Positions 1-7,988 of a stretch of 28,367 nucleotides of DNA are shown in pieces. This stretch comes from a virus: positions 1 to 28,367 of IMG/VR virus record IMGVR_UViG_3300017708_002350; one strand, written 5' to 3'. A program made the position numbers and the translations under genes. A model generated the notes under the pieces. It ran no database searches and was not told where the DNA came from. It saw only the letters and a program-made list of their open reading frames with translations. Every line of letters begins with the position of its first letter. Position 1 is the stretch's first letter.

Positions 1-43
1 AAGTTCGGAAAACTTTTCGGATTTTGAAATATCTAGTGTATAG

Positions 44-496
44 ATGAACATGATAGAAAATAACATGAAACCAATACTAAAGCCAAGAAAAATATACGGA
101 TTACCTTCGGACTCCGACATACCAACAGAGCAAGAGCAAAAGACTCTTGCCTTAAGAAATGAAATAAATGGATTGCGACACTTACTCAAAGAAATAGATA
201 TTGATGTGGATAAACTATTGGTGTTTGTTAGAGCAAATGCAAGACCATCAAACTTCGCTCGCAACCCTGCATTCTTCACTATATCTCATGAAATAAAAGA
301 CCAATGCGCTACAAGAAGGATTGATATGCCCGATAGCATGACTAAAGAATTGATGAAACATGATGACTTCACAAGAAGAAGCATTGAACGCAGGGTATAT
401 ACAGAAAACTGGACTGACTTAGATTATGTCAAATACACCGCCAATAAGAAATTATTGAAGCGTATGTGGTCAAATTGGTGCATTCAGTTTGCGTGA
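44..496 (+). CDS. Hypothetical protein, only forward-strand gene
   Basis: A 150-residue charged soluble protein that I do not recognise. It has no signal peptide or membrane segment. The C-terminal half is rich in Arg, Lys and Trp (around residues 105-150, with RRSIERRVYTEN and a Trp-rich end), which could suit nucleic-acid or protein binding, but this is only composition. It is the sole gene on the plus strand and its last 13 bases overlap the 3' end of the convergent SAP-like gene. Start choice is uncertain: ATGs at 44, 50 and 65 are all in frame. An AT-rich GAAATATC near 24-31 could be a TATA element that would favour a later ATG. Codon and base use look like the neighbours. Confidence 0.65.
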   Translation: MNMIENNMKPILKPRKIYGLPSDSDIPTEQEQKTLALRNEINGLRHLLKEIDIDVDKLLVFVRANARPSNFARNPAFFTISHEIKDQCATRRIDMPDSMTKELMKHDDFTRRSIERRVYTENWTDLDYVKYTANKKLLKRMWSNWCIQFA

Positions 497-855
497 TTCT
501 TTAAGTGGTCAATAAGAACCGCTTTAGTGCCTTTTGTATCAAGGTCGTATTTCTCACATAGAGCAACTAAATCAGCCTTCTTCATTTTCTTAAGGTTGTT
601 GAGGTTGAGTTCTTCCTTAAAGTCCTTGACTTCATCAATTACTTCTTCCGCCTCTTCTATCAAATCTTTGACTTCACCAAGCGACAAAACTCCATCTTCC
701 AACGCCTCATCAATTTGAGGTTTCAGTCTAAGATATTGTTTGTAGCCAAATGCTACTACTGCTATTGCTATTCCCAAATACAATGCTATCGTGGTTGAGT
801 CCATGAGTTCTCCCAATATGTTATCGCTTAAAGAAGTTGTGAATTTTTCAAACAT
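484..855 (-). CDS. Membrane-anchored protein with C-terminal SAP/HeH-like domain
   Basis: About 123 residues. A single hydrophobic segment (ALYLGIAIAVVAFGY, near residues 22-36) is followed by an acidic, probably helical stretch rich in Glu and Asp. The last ~33 residues (MKKADLVALCEKYDLDTKG onward) have the spacing of SAP or HeH/LEM helix-extended-helix modules, which bind DNA or tether to other proteins. The likely arrangement is a small membrane anchor with a cytoplasmic linker and a DNA- or protein-binding tip; the role is unknown. The start at 855 (MFEKF) is chosen because a TATA-like AATTATAGG lies about 25 bp upstream; a GTG seven codons earlier falls inside that promoter. The 3' end overlaps the convergent gene at 484-496. 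Confidence 0.7.
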   Translation of the reverse strand: MFEKFTTSLSDNILGELMDSTTIALYLGIAIAVVAFGYKQYLRLKPQIDEALEDGVLSLGEVKDLIEEAEEVIDEVKDFKEELNLNNLKKMKKADLVALCEKYDLDTKGTKAVLIDHLKNHAN

Positions 856-873
856 ATTTGCTGCTATTGGCAG

Positions 874-884
874 CACCTATAATT
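874..884 (-). promoter_or_regulatory. TATA-type promoter for the SAP-like gene
   Basis: On the minus strand AATTATAGGTG, centred about 25 bp before the ATG at 855, matches the simpler promoter class of this window (TATAGGTG core) and predicts a leaderless mRNA. It overlaps the end region of the Cys-rich microprotein gene. Confidence 0.5.
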
Positions 885-895
885 ACTTATTGGAC

Positions 896-1015
896 TCAAT
901 AGGGCTTACTCCACCATTTCGCCTGTTCTATTTTGCATTTCAAACACATTTCTTGCACGGGCAAACTCAAACAAAGATTTTTTCCATCTTCACATTCCTT
1001 CCTATCTTGTTCCAT
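896..1015 (-). CDS. Cys-rich microprotein (39 aa)
   Basis: An ATG-to-TGA frame of 39 residues in the gap between the tail fibre gene and the SAP-like gene. It begins MEQDRKECEDGKNLCLSLP and contains four cysteines (residues 8, 15, 24 and 27), the last pair as CLKC, so a small metal-binding fold is possible. The C-terminus is basic and Trp-rich (AKWWSKPY). An AT-rich GTAATTAACC about 27 bp upstream could serve as its TATA element. No family is recognised. The evidence is modest: the frame fits the gap and has a plausible Cys pattern, but 39-codon frames arise by chance. Confidence 0.42.
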   Translation of the reverse strand: MEQDRKECEDGKNLCLSLPVQEMCLKCKIEQAKWWSKPY

Positions 1016-1059
1016 AGACTGTTAAGATACAATCACGGTTAATTACCATCATGTAAATT

Positions 1060-3954
1060 CTAAAAATCTGATAATCTGTAATTTTGTTGAGTGAAACTTC
1101 CTCTATTGGCTCTCATACTTGCATCAACAACCAAATATACCCTAGTATCAACCAAATCAATATCACCACCACCACCACCAAGACCTAATTCAACATCAAA
1201 GGGAACAAGATGATTTCCCGCATCAAGCACTTTCACATTGTTATAGTATTCGGGCGAACCCGAAGGAAAAATCATACAAGCATTATTGACTCTTCTAACC
1301 CCTGCCGGTGTTGCTAATCCACCGTTAGCGGCTAAAACTATTTCCGCCATGCTATTGACAAAAATATGGGGTTTGGAAAAGTTATTTTGCCAGTCAAAAT
1401 AATAAATTACTCTATCAATTCCACCAAATGCATTTCCTCTTTCCTCAAGGCCAACCTGCCCGTGCAAAATGTATTCTCTTCCAACATTGGTTATTCCACC
1501 TGTGGCAGTAATAGATGCCACTTGAACACTACCTGTTTGAGTCATAGCAGGGGTGAAAACATCAACATTTTTTCCACTACCTGCTGTTTCACCAAACTGT
1601 ATCGTATCATTATTCACCCATAATCTAAACGGGGAAAAGAAATGATTTGTTGGGTTTTCGTCATGCTTATACAACTGGCGAATATCTGTTCCTCCGCCAC
1701 CACCACCGCCTGACGGAACATCAACTGTAACAGTCACACCCGACATGGTGGCCGTAACCCCTGCACCTGTGAAGTTAATTTTCGTAGGAGTACCAAGTAA
1801 TGTTCCTTCATCAAAAATGCTTAGCATGGGAATTGGTGTGAAAAATTCAAGACCGCTTTCTAAGGCATTAACTCTAACCATCTTAAAGCCCGAACCAACA
1901 TAGTTAGCCGGAGTATCGGACAATCCTGTAAATGCCGTAGCACCACCACCACCGCCACCACCTGTCGCAGTCAATGTTGAGCCTGTCAAAGACAACCCGC
2001 TACCAACTGTCAATGCGCCTAAGTCGCCATCAGCATCAGCATAAACAATTGCATCAGTTACATTAGATTGCCTAATTGTTCCGGCAACATGAAGTTTGAC
2101 TTGAGGATTACTTACTCCAAGACCAAGCCTACCGTTCTCATCAAACCGACCACTTTCTTTAACAGTCCAAGTATCATCGTTAGAATCATTTTGTCTTAGG
2201 AACATTATCTGTCCGTCATCACTTGATGATGAGTTAGAGAATTTAATACCCGACCCACCCCTTGCATTTGTTCCTGACGCATAACCTGCATGAGTTCCAC
2301 TACTAACTGAATCGTCAAGTCTAAGATTACCTCCGACCATAGCATCTCCATTGTCAATTGATAAGAAACCGTAAGCCCTCGATGAAGGAGGATTTAATTC
2401 AGCCGAGTTTTCAACTGACAATGTTCCACTAAACATTCCCGATACGGTATTATCGTTTGTTCCTCTTACATCTAAAGTCACATCTGGGCTATTGGTGTTA
2501 ATACCTACTCTATCGTTTGTTGCATCAAAGAATAGATTAGCATTTTCTTGAGCAAGAATACCCGAAGCACCCGCAAAGAAAATAGAGCCTTGTGTAGCAC
2601 CACTTATTGTATCTCCAATGGCTACACCCGATGGACTTCCACTCGATGCGGCAGTTAGTCGGCCTTGAGCATCAACTGTAATATTCGCATTCGTATATGC
2701 CCCCGCAGTAACGGCAGTATTAGCAAGAGCCGGTGTAGCATCACTACGCATGAATGTCAGTGCGCTACCGTTGTTTGCTACCCCCGATATTGTTTGTGAT
2801 GGATTAGCCCCTACTGGAATTGCTGACCCACTACCTGCACTCGTTATTTGTCCTTGAGCATTGACTGTAATGTTTGCATTTGTGTATGAACCGGCAGTCA
2901 CACCTGTATTACCTATGTTCAATGTTACTGTGTCTGGTGAAGATGTAACGCTTGCTAATCCTGTGCCACCTGCTATTGTAACTGTTGATTGATTTCCTAC
3001 TAATTGATTACCTCCGGTATCGCCTGTAATAAGCCAACCCGTGAATCCACCTGTTGAGCCATTACTGGCCGAAGTCAATCTTCCTTGAGCATCAACAGTT
3101 ATGTTGGCATTAGTGTAACTACCCGCAGTCACACCTGTATTGATGAGGTTAAGAGTAATCCTATTTGGTGAAGTTGTTGTTGATAAGATTTGATTCGCAG
3201 TTCCGGCTACAACAAATGTTTGACCGTTTGTTACTGTTTCATTTGACCCTGCATCTCCGCCTACATCAAAAGAAAGAATTGGTGTAGTGCTTGTGATAGA
3301 AGTTATCTGTCCTTGAGCATTAACTGTGATATTGGGTGTCGTATAACTGGCCGCAGTAATTCCTGTATTCTCTATATCGAGAGTAATAATCCCCGTAGCA
3401 CTCGCTACGCTCGCTAATCCTGTTCCTCCTTTAATCTCTAAATCATTATTAGTTGCATTTATTGTTTGGTTTGTTCCTGTATCACCTTTGGCTACGAAAG
3501 AGGCCAAACCACCTCCACCTCCGCCACCTGCTACCGATAAATCAAGAGTTCCGCTACCCGTTATTGGGTTAGTTCCTGTGATAGTCACGCTTCCATCTGT
3601 TGAAGATAGTCCAACACTTGTTACACTTCCGCTTCCTCCACCACCGCTCTGTTGATTAACCCAATGAGTATTGTAGTTAGTGGAGTCTATCTTAGCCAAT
3701 ACCTGCCCTGCCGTTCCACCTGCCGGAACGCCAACACCTGCCGGTCCTTGCGCCCCCGTAGCACCTGTTCCCCCTGTTATGTTTGTTATGGTCGTGGTGG
3801 TTGGTGTAATGATTTCCTCAAAGACACCTGCTATCTTAGCCTTCCTAACCAATTCGGGGTATGTATCATCAACGCTAATAACAACATTTTTTTGTTGTAG
3901 TCTTGTTCTCAACGCTTCGGGAGAGTTATCGGGATTACCTACTTTGTCTGGCAT
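1060..3954 (-). CDS. Tail fibre / adhesin with repeats and short collagen-like segment
   Basis: A 964-residue probable receptor-binding fibre. The N-terminal ~100 residues include a short collagen-like stretch (GATGAQGPAGVG) and a region like the neck of phage fibres (AGQVLAKIDSTNYNTHWV). Residues ~190-440 carry at least four copies of a ~26-residue repeat with core NITVDAQGRLTS preceded by TGVTAGSYTNA, typical of trimeric phage fibre shafts. Runs of six to eight glycines (near residues 145, 665, 750 and 930) separate blocks like hinges. The middle part (LGLGVSNPQVKLHVAGTIRQ) resembles beta-structured phage fibre modules. The last ~200 residues lack repeats and may be the tip. It starts by a one-base TAATG overlap with the preceding small gene, so the two are co-translated. 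No enzymatic motif or C-terminal chaperone is recognised. Confidence 0.85.
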   Translation of the reverse strand: MPDKVGNPDNSPEALRTRLQQKNVVISVDDTYPELVRKAKIAGVFEEIITPTTTTITNITGGTGATGAQGPAGVGVPAGGTAGQVLAKIDSTNYNTHWVNQQSGGGGSGSVTSVGLSSTDGSVTITGTNPITGSGTLDLSVAGGGGGGGLASFVAKGDTGTNQTINATNNDLEIKGGTGLASVASATGIITLDIENTGITAASYTTPNITVNAQGQITSITSTTPILSFDVGGDAGSNETVTNGQTFVVAGTANQILSTTTSPNRITLNLINTGVTAGSYTNANITVDAQGRLTSASNGSTGGFTGWLITGDTGGNQLVGNQSTVTIAGGTGLASVTSSPDTVTLNIGNTGVTAGSYTNANITVNAQGQITSAGSGSAIPVGANPSQTISGVANNGSALTFMRSDATPALANTAVTAGAYTNANITVDAQGRLTAASSGSPSGVAIGDTISGATQGSIFFAGASGILAQENANLFFDATNDRVGINTNSPDVTLDVRGTNDNTVSGMFSGTLSVENSAELNPPSSRAYGFLSIDNGDAMVGGNLRLDDSVSSGTHAGYASGTNARGGSGIKFSNSSSSDDGQIMFLRQNDSNDDTWTVKESGRFDENGRLGLGVSNPQVKLHVAGTIRQSNVTDAIVYADADGDLGALTVGSGLSLTGSTLTATGGGGGGGATAFTGLSDTPANYVGSGFKMVRVNALESGLEFFTPIPMLSIFDEGTLLGTPTKINFTGAGVTATMSGVTVTVDVPSGGGGGGGTDIRQLYKHDENPTNHFFSPFRLWVNNDTIQFGETAGSGKNVDVFTPAMTQTGSVQVASITATGGITNVGREYILHGQVGLEERGNAFGGIDRVIYYFDWQNNFSKPHIFVNSMAEIVLAANGGLATPAGVRRVNNACMIFPSGSPEYYNNVKVLDAGNHLVPFDVELGLGGGGGDIDLVDTRVYLVVDASMRANRGSFTQQNYRLSDF
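2650..3375 (-). repeat. Four tandem-spaced repeat units inside the fibre gene
   Basis: The plus-strand signature CCTTGAGCAT(C/T)(A/G)AC recurs at about 2664, 2852, 3083 and 3312, each followed by a conserved ~60-base block ending near CCTGTATT. In protein terms these are the DAQGRLTS / NAQGQITS repeats of the fibre shaft. Spacing is 190-230 bases, so the conserved cores are separated by variable blocks. Confidence 0.85.
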
Positions 3955-4265
3955 TACTCGCCCCCCGCTTCATCAAGGTAGCAGTCAAAAGAAAATTTAC
4001 TGCCTTTGAATACCATAGCGGGTGCCTTCTTATCAACTTCAATAGCCTTCTTGTCTAATCCAAGCATTGTATCTATGAATTGTTCAACATCTCCATCAGG
4101 CGCAGGGATGGACTTGCTATCACCCTTAATATCAACTTGCCATTCTCCATCAAGTTCAGTTATGCGAACCATCTTTTTGATGCCAAACGGATATGATTGA
4201 TAACCCGTTAAGACGCTACCGTGATTGCTTTTTTCAATCCACACCATCATGTTTCTCATTCCCAT
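3954..4265 (-). CDS. Hypothetical protein, relative of the upstream gene
   Basis: About 103 residues, no recognised family. It appears to be a distant paralogue of the gene just upstream: VWIEKSNHGSVLTGY aligns with VTWLVSGKGGMGLSG near the N-termini, a GEWQVDI / GTWSFHF strand follows, and both end with KKAPAMVFKGSKFS / KKSPAPIQWNGSKKYS. The fold is probably a small beta-sheet with one helix (EQFIDTMLGL). It overlaps the upstream gene by 10 bases and the fibre gene by one base, so the three are one translation unit. Position next to the fibre suggests a fibre accessory or assembly role (inference). The start could be any of several clustered Met codons at the N-terminus. Confidence 0.7.
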   Translation of the reverse strand: MGMRNMMVWIEKSNHGSVLTGYQSYPFGIKKMVRITELDGEWQVDIKGDSKSIPAPDGDVEQFIDTMLGLDKKAIEVDKKAPAMVFKGSKFSFDCYLDEAGGE

Positions 4266-4630
4266 TGTTCTTTAAATGTCTTTGAATATTTCTTTGACCC
4301 GTTCCATTGGATAGGCGCAGGTGATTTCTTTCTAAATTCATTTAGTTCATCTTCAAATGATGAACATTTGTTTAAATGTCTAAACAATGTTTCTATCAAA
4401 TCCAACGGGTTATAATCGCTTCCCTTTGAAACTTGAATCTTGCCTTCACCTTCATAATCTCTAAAGTGAAAAGACCAAGTGCCACTTGCACTTGTCATAA
4501 CTGAAATAGCAGGTTCAGCATCTATACAATCTGGTGTAAAACCGGATAATCCCATGCCACCCTTGCCGGACACAAGCCAAGTTACACTAACGGGAATGAA
4601 GTCATCATCGTCGTCTTTCATTATCCCCAT
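4256..4630 (-). CDS. Hypothetical protein, paralogue of the next gene
   Basis: About 124 residues, unrecognised. The N-terminus has an acidic run (KDDDDD), then beta-rich sequence, then a helix (LDLIETLFRHL) and a C-terminal segment KKSPAPIQWNGSKKYSKTF that matches KKAPAMVFKGSKFSFDCY in the downstream gene. The pair probably arose by duplication. A GGGGAG sequence lies a few bases before the first ATG and could act as a ribosome-binding site; a second in-frame Met is three codons later. It lies 29 bases after the 71-aa gene. Confidence 0.68.
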   Translation of the reverse strand: MGIMKDDDDDFIPVSVTWLVSGKGGMGLSGFTPDCIDAEPAISVMTSASGTWSFHFRDYEGEGKIQVSKGSDYNPLDLIETLFRHLNKCSSFEDELNEFRKKSPAPIQWNGSKKYSKTFKEQWE

Positions 4631-4659
4631 ACTCCCCGATTGAATGATAAGGTTATTGA

Positions 4660-4875
4660 CTATAACCTCTCAACGGGGGATATGGTCTGCCAACCATCAT
4701 CGTCAGGTTGATGACCAACGATTATCTTTTTCGGGGATATTCTAATATCAAGTGGAGTTCTTTTTCTATCATGTGCTTCACGCCACGCAACCTGCATAGC
4801 CTCCTTCAAAGAACCTTCATGTTCTAACTGCACATGCTCATTTCCAAAGTCAATGAACACAAAGTATTTCGTCAT
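4660..4875 (-). CDS. Small hypothetical protein (71 aa)
   Basis: A small protein beginning MTKYFVFIDFGNEHVQL, with a predicted beta-hairpin, a helix (LKEAMQVAWREAHDRKR) and two further strands (LDIRISPKKIIVGHQP). This is a compact alpha-beta pattern without a recognised family. The start at 4875 is fixed by a strong TATA box (TTCATATAGG) centred 25 bp upstream, implying a leaderless mRNA; the longer GTG-initiated reading would begin inside the promoter. It heads the unit that continues through the paralogous pair and the tail fibre. Confidence 0.68.
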   Translation of the reverse strand: MTKYFVFIDFGNEHVQLEHEGSLKEAMQVAWREAHDRKRTPLDIRISPKKIIVGHQPDDDGWQTISPVERL

Positions 4876-4893
4876 AGAAAACCCTTGCACACA

Positions 4894-4906
4894 CACCTAT
4901 ATGAAG
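4894..4906 (-). promoter_or_regulatory. TATA promoter of the fibre unit
   Basis: Minus strand CTTCATATAGGTG, centred 25 bp before the ATG at 4875. It belongs to the simple promoter class of the window, shared almost exactly with 16858-16870 and 22866-22877. It lies just before the 3' end of the 220-aa gene. Confidence 0.8.
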
Positions 4907-4909
4907 CAA

Positions 4910-5572
4910 TTACTTGCTTCTTGTTTTGGTGCGAATTAGTTTCTCCCACTTTTGACCCTCTGGAGTTTTCAAAAATTCATTATGAGTTTCTATCCTTCTG
5001 TTATGTTGTTCGATACGCTTGTTGCCCCGTGAAGTTCCGGCTTGATGGCGAGCCAATGTTCCATCCTCAAAGCGTGGATTCTGTGTATGTGTCATACCTT
5101 TTTTGAAACTCTGTCTTTGTTGAGCCTTCCTAATATTCAAACCACCAATAGCCAAAGATATTTCTTGATTCGCTTCGCCCGTAGCCCATTCTCTATTGAA
5201 CAACTCTTCCTTCGAGCCACATAGAGCAAACCATATATCCTCTGTTTGAAGCCCATACAAAACCATTCCATAGTCTATCTGTAATTCTCTTTCAACCTTA
5301 TTTAGAGCCATGCGCTCATCGGCTGATTGAATTACTGGAAGCCAACTCATATCGCTTGACTCTTGTTCTTTAGCGTCATACAAAGATTTAGTGAACCATT
5401 TTTCCATAGCCAAAATACCATGATACAATGAAGGTGAATAATGTTCAGCCGTCTGGACTTCGCCATTGACAACAATGCCGCCTCTTACTTGCCAATAATA
5501 CTCATCATTGGGGTAGTTGTATCTTTTCAAAAACATTAGGTATGAATCAGTCTTGTTCAGTTGTAGGTTCAA
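4910..5572 (-). CDS. Hypothetical protein (220 aa)
   Basis: An unrecognised soluble protein. The N-terminal two-thirds are mixed alpha-beta with many aromatic residues (YYWQVRGGIVVNGE, HYSPSLYHGILAMEKW). The C-terminal ~60 residues are strongly basic and polar (NKRIEQHNRRIETHNEFLK, ending RTKTRSK), suggesting a flexible nucleic-acid-contacting tail. It is the third gene of an operon after the 31-aa and winged-helix genes and overlaps the latter by 26 bases, which supports translational coupling. Its association with a probable regulator is the only hint of function. Confidence 0.68.
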   Translation of the reverse strand: MNLQLNKTDSYLMFLKRYNYPNDEYYWQVRGGIVVNGEVQTAEHYSPSLYHGILAMEKWFTKSLYDAKEQESSDMSWLPVIQSADERMALNKVERELQIDYGMVLYGLQTEDIWFALCGSKEELFNREWATGEANQEISLAIGGLNIRKAQQRQSFKKGMTHTQNPRFEDGTLARHQAGTSRGNKRIEQHNRRIETHNEFLKTPEGQKWEKLIRTKTRSK

Positions 5573-5894
5573 ATAACTCCCTCTCTAACTTTTCCAAATC
5601 GCCCACCTTCATATAAAGTGCGGTTTTCCTCGCCTGTCCTTGAATAAGACCTGCTTCTTCTTGCATCATTCTTGCTACCATAGGAACATCTTTTCCTACC
5701 TCAATAATAGCACCTTCACGGACAAATTTCTTTATCGTATTTCCTAACTCCCTTGTAGTTGGCATTCTTTTTATCCCTGCCCTTTTCCAAGTGTCAATTA
5801 AATCCGCTACTGTGAACGGTCCGTTAATGTGGTTATCAAGTATATGTTGAATCATTTTAATTCGGTGCAAACCTTTACTACTTCCTCTCGCCAT
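5547..5894 (-). CDS. Winged-helix DNA-binding protein
   Basis: 115 residues. The pattern of helices and a C-terminal hairpin fits a winged helix-turn-helix: helix 1 (GLHRIKMIQHILDNH), helix 2 (FTVADLIDTWKRAG), recognition helix (TTRELGNTIKKFVREG) and wing (IIEVGKD then KTALYMKV). Such proteins are the usual transcription regulators of archaeal viruses, and this is a candidate reader of the special promoter class described elsewhere (inference). It starts three bases after the 31-aa gene stop, so both use one promoter at about 6011-6023. A DNA replication initiator is a less likely alternative. Confidence 0.7.
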   Translation of the reverse strand: MARGSSKGLHRIKMIQHILDNHINGPFTVADLIDTWKRAGIKRMPTTRELGNTIKKFVREGAIIEVGKDVPMVARMMQEEAGLIQGQARKTALYMKVGDLEKLERELFEPTTEQD

Positions 5895-5896
5895 AA

Positions 5897-5992
5897 TTAT
5901 TCCTCAATCACATTCCATTCTTTGACATTTATGCCATTTTCGGTCAATACATAATACGCTATCGGGTCGTCTATCTCGATTATTACTCGCAT
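5897..5992 (-). CDS. 31-aa microprotein, operon leader
   Basis: A short frame beginning MRVIIEIDDPIAYYVLTENG and ending NVIEE. It is acidic, with two likely beta strands. It is supported by context: its ATG is 25 bp downstream of a textbook TATATAGG box, exactly the spacing of larger genes here, and its stop is followed after two bases by the ATG of the winged-helix gene. It may be a leader peptide or a small partner of that regulator; the function is unknown. Confidence 0.65.
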   Translation of the reverse strand: MRVIIEIDDPIAYYVLTENGINVKEWNVIEE

Positions 5993-6010
5993 AACCTATC
6001 GTAACCACAT

Positions 6011-6023
6011 CACCTATATAATC
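6011..6023 (-). promoter_or_regulatory. TATA promoter of the winged-helix operon
   Basis: Minus strand GATTATATAGGTG, centred 25 bp before the ATG at 5992. It overlaps the last codon of the XPF-like nuclease gene. It predicts a leaderless operon mRNA for the 31-aa, winged-helix and 220-aa genes. Confidence 0.8.
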
Positions 6024-6813
6024 ATTCCGCATGAAGAATCTCATATATTCTTTCAGCAGTTTTCTCACCGATGCCGTCTATCTGTTGTAAGTCCTCAACG
6101 CTCGCTTCGGACAATGCGCTCAAAGATGGGTAATGACTGACAATAACCCTGCGTAGTTTTCTCCCTATCTTAGGCAGGGCTTCAATGATGGCGTTCCTGT
6201 ATTCCTGTGGCTTAGGCGACTTAGGGCGTGGTACATACAGTCTGGCGTGGTCATCGTCAATCTTATCCATTATCTTACGCACGATTACTGCCGCATCATA
6301 TTTGTCGCCAATGAATATAGGTGGGTAGCCGACTGCACATAAACTGGCTATGAATCCCGTCAGGACTTGTTCACTAACTCCCCTGTGGATTACCTCTTCC
6401 TTGATTTCTTCATAGGACTTTGTGACTATCAAGTATGAATACTCCGCCTCTTCACGCATAGCCCCTAACTGGCGCAGTCGCCTGTCATCAAACAAACTAT
6501 CCATGAAGTCATCTTCCTTCCTTTCAACGCTGACACTTATACCCGTCATGTCACCCTCTCCTGTTTTTAGATGCACTACTTCAAATCCCAACTGGCTGAA
6601 ATACGCTACCATAAGCGGGTGTTCTCTGTGGTCTATCCTCCTTCTTCGACTCAACAATTCATTGAGAATACTATCTCCGACTACTTCACGCATTACATTA
6701 TCAAAATCCATAACCCTAAGCAGGGCTAATTTATTACCTAAAGTTCCTTTCTCCAACAAATCTAAAATCTGTGCGGGGTCATCTTTAATCAAGTCCATTC
6801 TTTTTATTCTCAT
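6022..6813 (-). CDS. XPF/Hef-type ERCC4 nuclease with HhH domain
   Basis: 263 residues. The nuclease core shows GDMTG (residues 87-91) and the signature ERKEDD (97-102), giving the GD-X(n)-ERK-X(2)-D pattern of ERCC4 endonucleases such as XPF, Mus81 and Hef. The C-terminal ~33 residues (LSALSEASVEDLQQIDGIGE and following) form a helix-hairpin-helix unit that binds branched DNA. There is no helicase domain, so it matches the short archaeal XPF form, which usually works with PCNA; a PCNA-like clamp is encoded in this window. Likely role: resolving forks, flaps or recombination intermediates of viral DNA. The start codon overlaps the primase stop by four bases, so the two are coupled. All catalytic residues appear intact. 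Confidence 0.93.
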   Translation of the reverse strand: MRIKRMDLIKDDPAQILDLLEKGTLGNKLALLRVMDFDNVMREVVGDSILNELLSRRRRIDHREHPLMVAYFSQLGFEVVHLKTGEGDMTGISVSVERKEDDFMDSLFDDRRLRQLGAMREEAEYSYLIVTKSYEEIKEEVIHRGVSEQVLTGFIASLCAVGYPPIFIGDKYDAAVIVRKIMDKIDDDHARLYVPRPKSPKPQEYRNAIIEALPKIGRKLRRVIVSHYPSLSALSEASVEDLQQIDGIGEKTAERIYEILHAE

Positions 6814-7970
6814 TTCTTAGTCCACTTCCGTTTAATTATTTTTCTTGATTTGATTTCTCCAAAATCAATATACTTAGGACAAGCCGTTCCTACACAACAA
6901 CCGTCTTTCTTTAGCGTAGTGCAGTTTGCCACCGATGAATAGCGAGGTTCATCAAAGATTGTAGCCATTTGATAACGCCTATGCTGTGTGTTATGTAAAT
7001 CAACATAGCCCATTTGTGTTCCTAATTGAACCCATATCGCCTCTAATTGCTCTTGGGTCATGTGGAGGGTCTTAGCAAACATAGCGGTGTGGAAGCGTGC
7101 TTTATGCGAAGGATTACGCCTTTTGAGTTCATTGACCACACCCATACATTTCTCATTTAGTGATTGGAGGAAAACGGAAGTTTCGGACTTAGAATCGGAA
7201 AAGCCAAACTCTGTATCTATGACTGGCTTCAATTCAGTTTCCGGTTTATGCAGTTGAACATCAATCAAAGAAATAAATTCCCTGAGTGTCAGTTTATCTC
7301 CCTCACACTTGGGTAAAAAGTATTGAGGCCGATAACTTCTATTGACAATTTCATCATGGGTTATCGTTTCCAACCGCCTGATTGGAACGGGCATGGCATA
7401 TCTTCCCGATACAATTCCATCCTTATTGGCATGGCGAGTATATGGCATTCGGCATAATCGCTTTGGGTCGCCTGTTGTCTGTTCATCCAATGTATTCAAC
7501 CCCAATGTATGCTTTAGATGTGTTTGTGTTTGATTGACTAAATTCTTCAACGCTTCACTTGAGCCGTCTTTATGGTCAAACTTGAACCGTGTTGGTTTAT
7601 GCAATACAAACAAATGATAACCCTTACTGCCGCTATACTGCACCCAATGCGCTACATTTAGTTCCGATAGATACTGCGACAACCGTTGAGCATCAGCAAA
7701 AGCATTCTCCGGCTTGCTATCGTGGTCAAAATCAAAGAAGGTTAAGCCATAGATAATAGACTTAGGAATCTGTTTGCCGTAGTCAAAGACCAAGTTATCG
7801 TAACCTGCCGTTGAAATGAAACATGAGTCGTGGCCTTCCCACTTGTTGAATTTCCTATACGCTTGCTCTGTTGCATATACAAACTGTTGGCGTGGGTTGC
7901 CTATCGCTCTTGGATAATGTGCAAATCCTAAACGCTCGCATAGAATATCAACTCTATCTGGCGTTAGCAT
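6810..7970 (-). CDS. Archaeo-eukaryotic primase fused to a PriL-like Cys domain
   Basis: 386 residues. The N-terminal part is an AEP primase/polymerase: motif I FFDFD (78-82, metal-binding Asp), motif II SGSKGYHLF (113-121, with the conserved His) and motif III region RLCRMPYTRH (171-180). The C-terminal part resembles the PriL C-terminal domain: C275 followed by a helix with HKARFHTAMF, then C350, C358/C359 and C364, which could hold an iron-sulphur cluster. This is a single-chain PriS-PriL arrangement, known from some archaeal plasmids and viruses. It makes primers for viral replication and may extend them. The start at 7970 is placed by the TATA box CTAAATAGG 25 bp upstream; a TTG two codons earlier is rejected. 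It is followed by the coupled XPF nuclease. Confidence 0.88.
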   Translation of the reverse strand: MLTPDRVDILCERLGFAHYPRAIGNPRQQFVYATEQAYRKFNKWEGHDSCFISTAGYDNLVFDYGKQIPKSIIYGLTFFDFDHDSKPENAFADAQRLSQYLSELNVAHWVQYSGSKGYHLFVLHKPTRFKFDHKDGSSEALKNLVNQTQTHLKHTLGLNTLDEQTTGDPKRLCRMPYTRHANKDGIVSGRYAMPVPIRRLETITHDEIVNRSYRPQYFLPKCEGDKLTLREFISLIDVQLHKPETELKPVIDTEFGFSDSKSETSVFLQSLNEKCMGVVNELKRRNPSHKARFHTAMFAKTLHMTQEQLEAIWVQLGTQMGYVDLHNTQHRRYQMATIFDEPRYSSVANCTTLKKDGCCVGTACPKYIDFGEIKSRKIIKRKWTKK

Positions 7971-7988
7971 AGCCAAATGGCTTCCTCA

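Noticed and set aside
3652-4009. Plus-strand Pro-, Ala- and Cys-rich frames opposite the fibre gene
   Set aside because: Antisense images of the Gly-rich and collagen-like coding segments, with no promoter or ribosome-binding signal.
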